Counted from the first letter of the stretch, positions 52,136 to 61,444 are shown. The stretch: 64,000 nt of DNA from Gordonia jinghuaiqii (GCF_014041935.1 NZ_CP059491.1:1612001-1676000); one strand, 5' to 3'. Notes: a model not told the origin generated them from the letters alone. Made by a program: numbers and translations.

Positions 52136-53281
52136 TCAGCGACGCGGATCGATCAGGATCTTCGCGTGACGTTCGGGGTCGCCGAGATCGTTGAATGCCT
52201 GTGCCACACCGTCGAGACCGACCGTCGCGGTGTGCAGCGGTGACGGGTCGACCTTGCCGGAGGCGATCATGCCCAGGGTCTGGCTGAACTCGGCCGGGTC
52301 GTAGCCGAACACGAACCGGAGGTCGATCTCTTTGCTGAGGGCGACGGCCGGTCGGAACTTGTCGACTTCGGTGCACATCCCCACCACTGCCACCAGCGTG
52401 CGAAGCGGTGCGTCGGCGACGATGTGATCGATGATGCCCGGGACGCCCGCGCATTCGAATACCACTGGGCCGCTGGGGGAGCGGCCGAGTCGCTCGGCTC
52501 CGAAGAAGATCTTCTCCAGCGAGGCGAATGGAATCCGGCGCACGGCTCTGGTCATCGTGAGCGCGAACGCGAGGAGTTCAGGCGTCGAGTTGACCGGATC
52601 CTTGAGTGTGAGGGCGTCCCAGGGTGATCGGACCCTGGGGTCGACGACCACATCGGCACCGCACCGCGCGGCCAGTTCGCGCCGGCCGGGCGACGGATCG
52701 GAGGCGATGACCGTCGTGACGCCGGTGGCTTTCAGCATCAGGATCACGGCCAAGCCGATGGGTCCACACCCGATGACAACGGCTGGGCGCTTCTTGCTGA
52801 TCCCGGATCGACGTACTGCATGCCGCGCGACGGTGAGCGGCTCGGTGAACGCCGCCTTGTCCGGGGAGACCCCGTCGGGAACCGGGAATGTCAGAGCCTC
52901 CTCGACCAGTGTGTATTCGGCATAGCCGCCTGCTGCGTGAATGTCGAACCCGGTCAGATGCATTCCGGCTTCGGTGTGCAGGATGGGCAGTGCCGTAACC
53001 GTCGTACCCGCAGGCCATCGGCCACGCGTCTGCGGACCGTACGACACCACCTCGCCGATAAACTCATGGCCGAGAACTACCTGTTGCTCCGGACGAATCG
53101 CGGTCGTGTAACCCGACTCGAGCATCAGCGCATTCAGCTCGGCGGCGTCCTTGGTGGCGTGCAGATCCGACCCACAGATCCCGGTCCGCAGCACTTTGAT
53201 CAGTATCTGACCCGCCCCTGGTTCGGGTCGGTCCACCTCCTGAACCGTGAGCTCGCCCTGTGTGCAGACAACGGCCTTCAT
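52136..53281 (-). CDS. Zinc-dependent medium-chain alcohol dehydrogenase
   Basis: 381-residue MDR-family dehydrogenase. Catalytic zinc ligands are in TGICGSDLHATKD (Cys about 36) and LGHEFIGEVVS (His-Glu about 72-73). The NAD(P)-binding motif is VIGCGPIGLAVILMLKATG, followed by VIASDPSPGRRELA. The four-Cys structural zinc lobe is missing, as in several actinobacterial ADHs. In the M. tuberculosis MymA locus a zinc alcohol dehydrogenase (adhD) occupies a comparable position. It is 12 nt downstream of the PDR-type reductase and is likely the last gene of the operon that begins at 56710 or 57878. Confidence 0.9.
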   Translation of the reverse strand: MKAVVCTQGELTVQEVDRPEPGAGQILIKVLRTGICGSDLHATKDAAELNALMLESGYTTAIRPEQQVVLGHEFIGEVVSYGPQTRGRWPAGTTVTALPILHTEAGMHLTGFDIHAAGGYAEYTLVEEALTFPVPDGVSPDKAAFTEPLTVARHAVRRSGISKKRPAVVIGCGPIGLAVILMLKATGVTTVIASDPSPGRRELAARCGADVVVDPRVRSPWDALTLKDPVNSTPELLAFALTMTRAVRRIPFASLEKIFFGAERLGRSPSGPVVFECAGVPGIIDHIVADAPLRTLVAVVGMCTEVDKFRPAVALSKEIDLRFVFGYDPAEFSQTLGMIASGKVDPSPLHTATVGLDGVAQAFNDLGDPERHAKILIDPRR

Positions 53282-53293
53282 CGAGTAGGTCTC

Positions 53294-54412
53294 CTATGCG
53301 TCGATGGAAATTGTGCCCTGTGCGCGAGAGACGCACAGGATCATGTGGTCGTCGCGTTCGCGGTCGGTCAGGACGTGGTCGCGGTGCTCCACCTGGCCGT
53401 CCAGCAACCGGACCTTGCACGTTCCACAGAACCCCTGTTGACAGGAGTAGGCCTGTCCTGGCTTCGTCCGCCGGATGGCCGTCAGTGCGGACTCGTCGGA
53501 CTCGACGTGTACCTCCATGCCGGTGCTCGCGAGCCGGACGGTGAACTTCTCTCCGCCGACAACCGTTGGTGGACTGAATCGTTCGTAGTGCAGGGTGTCG
53601 ATCTGCGGGTCCGGGATCTGTGCGCGGATGGCGTCGACCATCGGCGTCGGCCCGCATGTGTAGAGCGCGGCACCCGGGGGTGCGAGATCGATGATCCTCG
53701 CGGCGTCGGGCGTACCGTACTCGTCGTCGGGCCAGATGTGGAGGTCGTGGTCTCCCACGATCTGACTGATCTCGTCGAGAAAGGGCATCGATGCGCGGTC
53801 GCGGCCGGTGTAGATGAGGACATACGGGTCGCCTCGCCGAGCCACATCGCGGAGCATGGGCAGGATGGGCGTGATCCCGATGCCGCCGGCGACGAAGACG
53901 TACCCGCGCGGGGAATCGATGAAGGGGAATGCGTTCCGCGGTCCCTTCAACGTCAGTTCCTGTCCGGGCTCGAGGGTGTGGACCTCCGCAGATCCTCCGC
54001 CGCCGCCGCGGTTTTCGTCGATCCGGCGGACCGCGATCCGATAGGTGCGCAGGTCGGCGGGGTCGCTGGTGAGGCTGTACTGGCGGATCCGGCCGCTGGG
54101 CAGCACCACGTCGACGTGAGCGCCCGGGTCCCACGCCGGAAACATCTGCCCGTCGGTTCGGGTGAACGACAGCGTCCGGACATCGCCGGTCTCGTCGCGG
54201 GCAGAGCGGATCCGCACACGTAGGTCACGATCGACGGCGCGCACCGGTGGACGGCCACCCGCCGAACGTGCTGCGGCGCGGGTCCACCAGGTGCCGGTCA
54301 CCGTTTCGAAGAGTCGGAAGACGAATGCGTCCGGGATGTCGGTCCCCGGTGTGTAGCGAACGCCGCGAGTGCGCGGCCGACTCCGATTCGACTGGTGTGC
54401 AGTATCTCTCAT
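53294..54412 (-). CDS. PDR/VanB-type ferredoxin reductase with C-terminal 2Fe-2S domain
   Basis: 372-residue electron-transfer protein feeding an oxygenase. A unique N-terminal ~70 residues precede an FMN/FAD domain (QYSLTSDP, the RxYS-like flavin motif), then an NAD domain (FVAGGIGITPILPMLRD and YTCGPTPMVDAI). A plant-type ferredoxin domain ends the protein, with cluster ligands CQQGFCGTC and a distal Cys in HMILCVSR. The start ATG 54412 overlaps the upstream gene stop (ATGA). Its natural oxygenase is not obvious: the only monooxygenase gene in the operon is broken, but the upstream helical metal-dependent protein could be the acceptor. Confidence 0.9.
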   Translation of the reverse strand: MRDTAHQSNRSRPRTRGVRYTPGTDIPDAFVFRLFETVTGTWWTRAAARSAGGRPPVRAVDRDLRVRIRSARDETGDVRTLSFTRTDGQMFPAWDPGAHVDVVLPSGRIRQYSLTSDPADLRTYRIAVRRIDENRGGGGGSAEVHTLEPGQELTLKGPRNAFPFIDSPRGYVFVAGGIGITPILPMLRDVARRGDPYVLIYTGRDRASMPFLDEISQIVGDHDLHIWPDDEYGTPDAARIIDLAPPGAALYTCGPTPMVDAIRAQIPDPQIDTLHYERFSPPTVVGGEKFTVRLASTGMEVHVESDESALTAIRRTKPGQAYSCQQGFCGTCKVRLLDGQVEHRDHVLTDRERDDHMILCVSRAQGTISIDA

Positions 54413-55326
54413 GGTGCTTGGTTGATCGCCAGAGCGTCCGCCCGCATGGCGGCCGGCGACTTCGCCAGGTACGCGACGGCTTGTGATGTCGAGCCCTCCT
54501 GGGACGGGTGGTAGGTCGGCAGCAGATACTTCCACGAGGCTTTCGCGAAGGTGCCGAGTCCGGGGACGACATGACGGGCCTCGGCCCAGATGAGCTTGAC
54601 GATTCTGGCGCGGGGCCGTGTGGCATCGGCCGCGATGGTGGGATCGTTGGCCATCAGGAACTTGACGCCGCGCCACCACAGCGAGAACAGCAGCACGCCT
54701 CCCACGGCGTAGGTCCGGACCCGGCGCCAGTACCTTCCGTCGATGTGCTTGTAGACGTCGTAGGCGACCGTGCGATGTTCGACTTCCTCGGCCCCATGCC
54801 ATCGGAGCAAGTCCAGCATCGTCTCGTTCGACTCGAGTTCATCGAGCTTGGGAGAATTGAGACTCCAATTCCCCAGTACCGCAGTGAGATGTTCGACTCC
54901 GGCGACCATCGCGGCACGCTCGATCAGCCATTCCTCACGGGCTTTGCCCTCGAGGTCGCGATCTCCGAGTACCTTGCGGAACATGGCCTCGATCTCCGCG
55001 ACGTAGGGCCGGACGTCGAGGCCGTTGGCTGTGTAGTAGTCCTGCACCCCCTGATGGGAGGCTGCGTGGACGCCTTCCTGGCCGATGAACCCGACGACGT
55101 CCTCGTGGAGCTGGTCGTCCCGGATCATCGGCAGGATCTCGCTGAACACCTGCACGAACCAGCGCTCACCCTCTGGGAGCAAGAGATTGAGGACGTTGAT
55201 GTAGTGCGAGGCGAAGTGCTCACCCGGAATCCACTCGAACGGCAGATCCGTCCAGTCGAAGTGCACGTTGCGGGCGTGAAGTGCGACCTTTCGGGGGTCG
55301 CTGCGACGCTGGGGTGTCATTGTCAT
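54409..55326 (-). CDS. Predicted metal-dependent hydrolase (COG3687/PF10118 type, diiron-like helical protein)
   Basis: 305-residue helical protein of the family labelled predicted metal-dependent hydrolase. Metal-ligand-like acidic/His motifs are seen in FIGQEGVHAASHQGVQDYY (about 80-98) and WHGAEEVEHRTVAYDVYKHI (about 185-204), and VAGVEHLTAVLGN lies between them. The EX6H/EExxH layout resembles ferritin-like diiron oxygenases more than hydrolases. Encoding next to a 2Fe-2S reductase, with 4-nt overlaps on both sides, supports an oxygenase function. That is inference; the family label stands for lack of biochemical proof. Confidence 0.82.
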   Translation of the reverse strand: MTMTPQRRSDPRKVALHARNVHFDWTDLPFEWIPGEHFASHYINVLNLLLPEGERWFVQVFSEILPMIRDDQLHEDVVGFIGQEGVHAASHQGVQDYYTANGLDVRPYVAEIEAMFRKVLGDRDLEGKAREEWLIERAAMVAGVEHLTAVLGNWSLNSPKLDELESNETMLDLLRWHGAEEVEHRTVAYDVYKHIDGRYWRRVRTYAVGGVLLFSLWWRGVKFLMANDPTIAADATRPRARIVKLIWAEARHVVPGLGTFAKASWKYLLPTYHPSQEGSTSQAVAYLAKSPAAMRADALAINQAP

Positions 55327-56315
55327 GCGCGGTCTCCGTCCTGGTGCTGCTCTCCGGTGCTGGTGAATTCGGTGGTGCTGATGAACCCGGTGGTGCTGAT
55401 GAACTCGGTGACGAGGCCGACGATCAGGGCGGGGTTCTGTTCCACCACCCAGTGATTGCCGGGTATTTCGTGCGTGCGCAGGGTGTCGGTGAATGGCTTC
55501 GGCGCCTCGAGCCCGAGCGGAACGGTCACGTGGGCGTCGTCCCTCGGGGCGATGACCTGTACCGGGCACACCGCGCGGGCGGGGCGTGGTGAGAGCAGAC
55601 GGCGAAAGTTGGCGCGGTAGAGCTCGATACCGTTGATCGCGTCGCGACGGGACCGGCGTCCGGCCGGCGGCTGCACGTCGGCGGGCACGCCGATGCTCTC
55701 GGATCTGGCGACCAGCTTCTCGACGACACCGCGCCTCACGAGCATCTCGGGGAGGAACGGCAACTGAAATGCGAAGATGTACCAGGAATCGGCGAGCTGA
55801 CGAACCAAGTTGCCCGGGTGGCGGCGCCCACGGCGTATCCAGGCGCCGGCCATGTCGAGGCTCGGTCCGGAGATGGACGTGAACGAGGCGAGTGTGTCGA
55901 CGAAAGCCGGATCGGTTGCCGCAGACCAACCTTGGATCGAGCCCCAATCGTGCGCGATCAGATGGACCGGCGCGTCCGGGCTGGTGAGGGAGATGACGGC
56001 GGCCAGGTCGTCACGCAGTTGGGGCATCGCGTAGCCGGCCCGAACGGTGGGCTGCCCGGATGCTCCGGTACCACGTACATCGTAGGTGACGACGTGGAAG
56101 TCGCCGGCCGCCAAAGCGATTGCCGGTTCCCAGACCCTGTGGTCGTCCGGAAAGCCGTGGACGAACAGTGCGGTGGGTCGATCGCTGTCGCCGTACTCGT
56201 AGATCGCCAGCTTGACCCCGTCGGTGGCATCGGCGAATCGTGTCGGATCACCCGGCCGGGCAGCATTGTTGGCGATGAGTGTCGGGGATTCATGCGGCGG
56301 CGATGAGTTCATCAC
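55323..56315 (-). CDS. Alpha/beta-fold hydrolase (epoxide hydrolase/lipase-like)
   Basis: 330-residue hydrolase. The oxyanion motif is HGFPDDHRVWEP, and the nucleophile position reads LIAHDWGSIQGW, where Asp in HDWG is typical of epoxide hydrolase/haloalkane dehalogenase types. A C-terminal His lies in PGNHWVVEQNP. The tail repeats FISTTGFISTTEFTSTG, encoded by 18-bp DNA repeats (55371-55406). In the MymA locus of M. tuberculosis the comparable gene is lipR, although LipR uses a serine. GTG 56315 or ATG 56312 can start; AAGGAG lies 8-11 nt upstream. It is directly downstream of the broken monooxygenase gene. Confidence 0.88.
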   Translation of the reverse strand: MMNSSPPHESPTLIANNAARPGDPTRFADATDGVKLAIYEYGDSDRPTALFVHGFPDDHRVWEPAIALAAGDFHVVTYDVRGTGASGQPTVRAGYAMPQLRDDLAAVISLTSPDAPVHLIAHDWGSIQGWSAATDPAFVDTLASFTSISGPSLDMAGAWIRRGRRHPGNLVRQLADSWYIFAFQLPFLPEMLVRRGVVEKLVARSESIGVPADVQPPAGRRSRRDAINGIELYRANFRRLLSPRPARAVCPVQVIAPRDDAHVTVPLGLEAPKPFTDTLRTHEIPGNHWVVEQNPALIVGLVTEFISTTGFISTTEFTSTGEQHQDGDRA

Positions 56316-56335
56316 TGGACCGTCTCCTTCATATG

Positions 56336-56710
56336 TCAGGTGGCGTCGTTCGTGGGGGCGTCGTTCGTGGGGGCAGTGTTCGTGAGGGCAGCGTTCGTGA
56401 GGGCACCGTCAGGCGAGGTGGCCGATGTGAAATGGAGCTCCGGATCGTCGATCGGGTCCTGGCCGAGAACGATCCGGTCGCGGTTGAAGTCCTACGCCTG
56501 CAGATCGGAGTCCGAGCGAATTCCGGGGTAGCGGAACAGATCCCACGTACCGCCGATCGAGTCTCGCGCATCGACGATCGCAAAGCTCCGGCCCGGTCGC
56601 GATCGCTTGAGGTTGTATCCCATTCCGATCCCGGCCAGGCCGGCGCCGACGACCAGAACATCGACGTGATCGAATCCGACGCCCGGAGCGGGCGCGGGGT
56701 CTGTAGGCAT
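56336..56710 (-). pseudogene. Flavin-containing monooxygenase (MymA-like) remnant with internal deletion and in-frame TAG
   Basis: The first 72 codons encode an intact N-terminus of a Baeyer-Villiger-type monooxygenase: FAD motif VLVVGAGLAGIGMGYNL and the family hallmark GGTWDLFRYPGIRSDSD. A TAG follows at 56494-56492. The next 51 codons, in the same frame, encode what matches the C-terminus of MymA (DPIDDPELHF against DPIDDGVLHF recalled for Rv3083), plus a repetitive tail, ending at TGA 56338-56336. About 370 middle residues, including the NADP site and fingerprint, are missing. The gene therefore cannot make an active enzyme. Confidence 0.85.
56345..56404. repeat. Four 15-bp tandem repeats in the monooxygenase remnant tail
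   Basis: Four head-to-tail 15-bp units (consensus gtcgttcgtgggggc, diverging to agcgttcgtgagggc) encode Leu/Pro-Thr-Asn-Ala/Asp-Ala repeats on the minus strand. Confidence 0.85.
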
Positions 56711-56861
56711 GAAAGCTCCTGTGATTGCATTCCGTGTGACGTTGCCTACAAGAGTCGCAAGCCTGCGTCGACAAAACTTGCCCTCACGCGACATAGAGTT
56801 GTCATTTGGCGACATCGGTCGGTTCGGTGATCGCGGGTGGAAGGGCGCGTGGCCCACCTGT

Positions 56862-57878
56862 CTAGAAGATCGGATCCTCGGGGCGGCTGCCACGGCGCTG
56901 TTTCAGCAGAGTGCGCGGCGGCTGGCCGTACCAGCGGCGGCAGGCACGGGTGAAGCTGCTCTGTTCGGCATAGCCCAGGGCAACGGCGATCTGCGAAGCC
57001 TGCAAGCCCGTTGCCGCGAGCTCCCAGGCCGTCGCCCGTCGAACATCGTCGAGGATCTTCTCGAAAGTGGTGCCCTCGGCCGCGAGTTCGCGTTGCAGGG
57101 TGCGCTCGTGCAGCGATACCGCCCGGGCCACTTGGGAGAGACCGGCCTCTCCGACCAGAAGCAGGCGCCGCGTCACGTCCCTGACATGCTCGGCCCGTGC
57201 CACCCCGGAATGGACCCTGGACAGATACTCCTGGGCGAGTGTGAGTGCGGCTTCGTCGCGATCCTCGATGGGACGGGTGAGATGTGCCGGCGACAGGTGG
57301 ATGGTGTTCTGACTCTGTCCGAACTCGGCCGGGCAGGCGAACACGTCGAAGTAGGACTCCAGTGGTGCGAGCCGTTCGTGCTGAAAGGTGACCTTCATCG
57401 GCCCGACGCTGTCGCCCATCATGACATTGATGGCGTTCATTGCCAGAGCCTGATTCTTCTCCACCATCTGGCGCCGGTCGAAGTCGTTGTGGAGGATCGT
57501 CGAGTACGAGTAGACCGCCGATCCGGGCGACGTGGACAGCATCGCGGTGTCGGCTGGTGCGAGGTTCCCCAGGAAGCGGCAGAAGTTCGTGATCGCTTCG
57601 CCCACTGTCGCGGCGTTGCGCAGGATGACGCTGAGCGGTCCCAACGATGCGATGCTCTGCATGCCGCCAAGGCGCAATCCGAAGTCCGGACAGTCGAATT
57701 CGCGAGCTGCGTGCCCGAGTACGGCGGCCGCGTCCTCGTAGCGGATGTACCGGTCGAAGTCACCGGTTACCAGCGGGTCGATGCCATGGGCCCGAAGGAG
57801 GGTGTCGGCATCACCGCCGAGCTCGGTGATGAGCTCATCTGCACGGGAGATCAGCGAGCCCCGCGTCAAGACGGCCAT
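56862..57878 (-). CDS. AraC-family regulator, VirS-like
   Basis: 338-residue transcription activator. The N-terminal arabinose-binding-like domain of the VirS/OruR group (about residues 20-210, SIASLGPLSVILRNAATVGE) is followed by a C-terminal AraC double HTH. The latter carries GLSQVARAVSLHERTLQREL, ATAWELAATGLQASQIAVAL and the signature GYAEQSSFTRACRRWYGQPP. VirS controls the mymA operon in M. tuberculosis. Here the gene lies 151 nt upstream of the broken mymA-like gene, but in the same direction rather than divergent. It probably regulates the alpha/beta hydrolase-reductase-ADH operon. The effector would be acid stress or a lipid-derived compound by analogy. Confidence 0.9.
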   Translation of the reverse strand: MAVLTRGSLISRADELITELGGDADTLLRAHGIDPLVTGDFDRYIRYEDAAAVLGHAAREFDCPDFGLRLGGMQSIASLGPLSVILRNAATVGEAITNFCRFLGNLAPADTAMLSTSPGSAVYSYSTILHNDFDRRQMVEKNQALAMNAINVMMGDSVGPMKVTFQHERLAPLESYFDVFACPAEFGQSQNTIHLSPAHLTRPIEDRDEAALTLAQEYLSRVHSGVARAEHVRDVTRRLLLVGEAGLSQVARAVSLHERTLQRELAAEGTTFEKILDDVRRATAWELAATGLQASQIAVALGYAEQSSFTRACRRWYGQPPRTLLKQRRGSRPEDPIF

Positions 57879-57949
57879 GACATCAGTGTGGAGTCATTGT
57901 CGTCCGAAGACAACTTCTTGACCGACGCCCGACGCCCGACGCATGCGGA

Positions 57950-59140
57950 TCAGCGCGCGGCGCGCTTGACCAGGTTCCGTCCGATGATGAGCCGCTGGAT
58001 CTCGCTGGTGCCCTCGTACAGGCGCAGCAGCCGGACCTCGCGGTAGATGCGCTCGACCGGGACGTCGCGCATGTAGCCGCTTCCGCCGTGGATCTGCACG
58101 GCGAGGTCGGCGACCTTGCCGACCATCTCCGTGCAGAACAGTTTGGCCGCCGAGGGGGCGATGCGGCGGTCGGTGCCCTCGACCCAGGCGCGGGCGGCGT
58201 CGCGCACCAGGGCGCGGCCGGCCATCACACCGGTCTGCTGATCGGCCAGCATGGCCTGGACCAGCTGGAACTCGCCGATCGGACTGCCGCCCTGGGTGGC
58301 GGTGGCCGCCCAGGCGATCGACTCGTCGAGTGCGCGCTGCGCGGTACCGACCGACAGCGCGGCGATGTGCACGCGCCCACGGGCGAGAGTCATCATCGCG
58401 GCTTTGTAGCCGACGTCTTCGCTGCCACCGACGAGTGCTGCGGCGGGCACGCGCACGCCGTCGAAGTGCACATCCGCCGTCCACGCACCTTCCTGGCCCA
58501 TCTTGCGGTCTTTGGCGCCGACGGTGAGGCCCGCGGAGTCGGCGGGGACGAGGAACACCGCGATGCCGGTGCCGTCGGCGTCGGCCGGGCGGGTGCGGGC
58601 GAACACGACGAAGAGATCGGCCAGCGGTGCGTTGGTGATGAAACGCTTCTCCCCGGTGATGACCCAGTCGTCGCCGTCGCGGACGGCCTTGGTCCGCAGG
58701 CCTGCGGGGTCGGAACCGGCGCCGGGCTCGGTGAGCGCGAACGATGCGACGACCTCGCCGGAGGCGATCTTCTCCAGCCAGGCGGATTTCTGCTCGTCGG
58801 TGCCGAAGTTGACGAGCACCTGTCCGGCGATGCCGTTGTTGGTGCCGAACATCGAACGCAGGGCGAGGGAGGTGTAGCCCAGCTCCATGGCGAGCTCGGC
58901 ATCCTGCGTCAGATCGAGGCCGAGGCCGCCCCACTCCTGTGGGATCGCGTAGCCGAAAAGACCCATGTCCTTGGCGGTTTGGCGGATGTCCTCAGGGATC
59001 GCGTCGGTGTCGAGGATCTCCTGCTCGCGGGGGACCACGACCTCGCGGACGAATTCTCGCGTGGCGGCGAGAATGTCGGCGAAGTCCTCCGCACTCACCT
59101 GCGACGAGGTTGGGGTCTCTGGTTGCGTCACTCCGGTCAT
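57950..59140 (-). CDS. Acyl-CoA dehydrogenase
   Basis: 396-residue acyl-CoA dehydrogenase, the third in the window. It contains GLFGYAIPQEWGGLGLDL, ASFALTEPGAGSDPAGLRT (FAD loop), IHGGSGYMRDVPVERIYREV and YEGTSEIQRLIIGRNLVKRA. The C-terminal fingerprint is complete, so it should be active. ATG 59140 (MTGVTQ) is chosen; the longer frame upstream lies in the divergent promoter region. It faces an SDR-thiolase pair across a 198-bp gap, repeating the acyl-CoA dehydrogenase versus thiolase-SDR layout seen at 48-52 kb. Confidence 0.92.
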   Translation of the reverse strand: MTGVTQPETPTSSQVSAEDFADILAATREFVREVVVPREQEILDTDAIPEDIRQTAKDMGLFGYAIPQEWGGLGLDLTQDAELAMELGYTSLALRSMFGTNNGIAGQVLVNFGTDEQKSAWLEKIASGEVVASFALTEPGAGSDPAGLRTKAVRDGDDWVITGEKRFITNAPLADLFVVFARTRPADADGTGIAVFLVPADSAGLTVGAKDRKMGQEGAWTADVHFDGVRVPAAALVGGSEDVGYKAAMMTLARGRVHIAALSVGTAQRALDESIAWAATATQGGSPIGEFQLVQAMLADQQTGVMAGRALVRDAARAWVEGTDRRIAPSAAKLFCTEMVGKVADLAVQIHGGSGYMRDVPVERIYREVRLLRLYEGTSEIQRLIIGRNLVKRAAR

Positions 59141-59338
59141 GTGGTCACTCTTGCGCGTTGGGCGTGAGCGGTCCAATACGAAAGCGGGATCACTGCGATA
59201 GCCGTTGCGTATGAACCGCGTGGGTGAAACGCGGCCGATCCTCGGTAGATTGCTGGCAGTCGTCGAATGTGGTGTCGGAGTTCGATCCGCCCGCACGCCA
59301 CACCACGCTCACATCGAAGTTCTCGGAAGGACCGAAAC

Positions 59339-60100
59339 ATGTCACCCAGCACCACCCCGCAGCCGCTGCTCGAGGGCCGGACCGCCGTTGTGACCGGCGG
59401 CGCCCAGGGCATCGGCTTCGAGATCGCCCGCTCCTTCGTGGAGGCCGGCGCACGGGTGGTCCTCGGTGACCTCAACATCGACGCCGCACAGGCCGCGGCC
59501 GAGAAGCTCGGCGGCGCCGGCGTCGCCCGGGCCGTGAAATGCAACGTCGTCGACGGCGCGGATGTCGACACGCTACTCGCCGAGGCCGTCGACGGTTTCG
59601 GTTCGCTCGATGTGCTCGTGAACAATGCCGGGATCACCCGCGACGCCACCATGCGCACGATGACCGAAGAGGATTTCGACCTGGTGATCTCGGTGCACCT
59701 CAAGGGCACCTGGAACGGCACCCGTAAAGCCGCGGCGATCATGCGTGAACAGAAGTCGGGCGCGATCGTCAACATCTCGTCGCTGTCGGGCAAGGTGGGC
59801 ATGGTCGGGCAGACCAACTACTCCGCCGCCAAGGCAGGCATCGTCGGCATGACCAAGGCCGCGGCCAAGGAGATGGCCCACCACGGTGTGCGCGTCAACG
59901 CCATCCAGCCCGGCCTGATCCGGTCGGCGATGACCGAGGCCATGCCGCAGAAGGCCTGGGATCAGAAGATGGCCGAGATCCCGATGCGCCGCGCAGGTGA
60001 GGTGGGTGAGGTCGCCAGTGTCGCCCTGTTCCTGGCCTCGGACATGTCCTCGTACATGACCGGCACCGTCCTCGAGGTGACCGGCGGCCGCTTCATGTGA
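59339..60100 (+). CDS. SDR oxidoreductase, FabG / 3-hydroxyacyl dehydrogenase-like
   Basis: 253-residue short-chain dehydrogenase with [15 protein letters not shown] (cofactor loop), LGDLNID (Asp selecting NAD), the NNAG motif in [11 protein letters not shown], and catalytic Ser and YxxxK in [22 protein letters not shown]. The C-terminal substrate loop [16 protein letters not shown] and [12 protein letters not shown] end the fold. These are FabG-like hallmarks, and the likely reaction is oxidation or reduction of 3-hydroxyacyl-CoA. GGAAGGA lies upstream of ATG 59339. A thiolase gene follows 51 nt later, so the pair supplies the last two steps of beta-oxidation. Confidence 0.9.
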   Translation: MSPSTTPQPLLEGRTAVVTGGAQGIGFEIARSFVEAGARVVLGDLNIDAAQAAAEKLGGAGVARAVKCNVVDGADVDTLLAEAVDGFGSLDVLVNNAGITRDATMRTMTEEDFDLVISVHLKGTWNGTRKAAAIMREQKSGAIVNISSLSGKVGMVGQTNYSAAKAGIVGMTKAAAKEMAHHGVRVNAIQPGLIRSAMTEAMPQKAWDQKMAEIPMRRAGEVGEVASVALFLASDMSSYMTGTVLEVTGGRFM

Positions 60101-60151
60101 GAGTGGTTCTCCTCCAACTCTTTTCTCTTCCCCGAACCCGAAAGGTCCCCC

Positions 60152-61375
60152 ATGCGCGACGTCGTCATCTGTGAGCCGGTACGTACCCCGATCGGCCGTT
60201 ACGGCGGGATGTTCAAGAGCCTCACCGCCGTCGATCTCGGCGTGACCGCGCTCAAGGGGCTGATCGAGCGCACCGGCCTGGACCCGGAGAAGGTCGAGGA
60301 CGTGATCCTCGGTCACTGCAACGGCAACAGCGAGGCGCCGGCGCTCGGCCGTGTCGTCGCACTCGACGCCGGACTCCCGATCACGGTGGGCGGCATGCAC
60401 ATCGACCGTCGTTGCGGTTCGGGACTGCAGGCCGTCATCCAGGCCGCGTACCAGGTGTCCGCGGGCGACAACGACCTGGTGATCGCCGGCGGTGCCGAGT
60501 CGATGAGCAACGCGTCGTTCTACTCCGTGGACATGCGGTGGGGTGGTGCACGTACCGGGATCGCCATGCACGACAGCCTGGTTCGCGCTCGCTCGACCGC
60601 CGGCGGCAAACACTACCCGGTGCCCGGCGGCATGATCGAGACCGCCGAGAACCTCCGCAAGGAGTACGAGATCTCCCGCGAGGAACAGGACGAGCTAGCC
60701 GTCGCCTCGCACGAGCGTGCCGTCCGTGCGCAGAAGGACGGCGTACTGGCCGAGGAGATCGTCCCGGTGACGGTGCCCAGCCGCAAGGGCGATGAGATCA
60801 TCGACACCGACGAGCATCCGCGCCCGGACGTGTCGCTGGAGTCACTGGCCAAGCTGAGGCCGATCATGGGCAAGGCCGACCCCGAGGCCACCGTCACCGC
60901 GGGTAACGCCAGCGGCCAGAACGACGCCGCGTCGATGGCGATCGTCACCACCACCGAGGTCGCCGAGAAGCTGGGCCTGCGTCCGCTCGTGAAGCTCGTG
61001 TCCTGGGGGCTGGCGGGCGTCCCGCCGCGCACCATGGGTATCGGCCCGGTGCCGGCCACCGAGAAGGCGCTGGCCAAGGCGGGTCTGACCCTGGCCGACA
61101 TCGACCTCATCGAGCTCAACGAGGCGTTCGCCGCGCAGGCGCTCGCCGTCACCCGTGAGTGGGGCTTCGGGCGATTCGCCGCAGGTGGCGACTTCGACCG
61201 CACCAACGTGCACGGCTCCGGCATCTCGCTGGGTCACCCCGTCGGCGCGACCGGCGGACGCATGCTGGCCTCGCTCGCCCGCGAATTGCAGCGCCGCGAG
61301 GGACGTTACGGCCTCGAGACGATGTGCATAGGCGGTGGCCAGGGTCTCGCCGCGGTCTTCGAACGCGTCAGCTGA
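60152..61375 (+). CDS. Acetyl-CoA acetyltransferase (thiolase)
   Basis: 407-residue thiolase. The reactive Cys is in HIDRRCGSGLQAVIQAAYQV (about residue 90). Other blocks are LIELNEAFAAQALAVTREW, the His motif NVHGSGISLGHPVGATGGRML (two halves) and the C-terminal Cys motif YGLETMCIGGGQGLAAVFE. This is the complete catalytic set. The length and DRTNVHGSGI segment are typical of degradative actinobacterial thiolases. The GAAAGG site precedes ATG 60152. The gene ends before an intergenic region with a dispersed repeat and two LysR regulator genes on the opposite strand. Confidence 0.94.
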   Translation: MRDVVICEPVRTPIGRYGGMFKSLTAVDLGVTALKGLIERTGLDPEKVEDVILGHCNGNSEAPALGRVVALDAGLPITVGGMHIDRRCGSGLQAVIQAAYQVSAGDNDLVIAGGAESMSNASFYSVDMRWGGARTGIAMHDSLVRARSTAGGKHYPVPGGMIETAENLRKEYEISREEQDELAVASHERAVRAQKDGVLAEEIVPVTVPSRKGDEIIDTDEHPRPDVSLESLAKLRPIMGKADPEATVTAGNASGQNDAASMAIVTTTEVAEKLGLRPLVKLVSWGLAGVPPRTMGIGPVPATEKALAKAGLTLADIDLIELNEAFAAQALAVTREWGFGRFAAGGDFDRTNVHGSGISLGHPVGATGGRMLASLARELQRREGRYGLETMCIGGGQGLAAVFERVS

Positions 61376-61444
61376 CCTCGGTACGCGCCCTCGCTCCGCT
61401 CGGTCGACGCTACTCGGTCGGCGGGTGGGGGCGCCGTCTTTCTG

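Noticed and set aside
56480..56500. Engineered deletion suggested by a CTGCAG hexamer at the monooxygenase junction
   Set aside because: A PstI-like hexamer is expected by chance in such DNA, and no vector or marker sequence is present.
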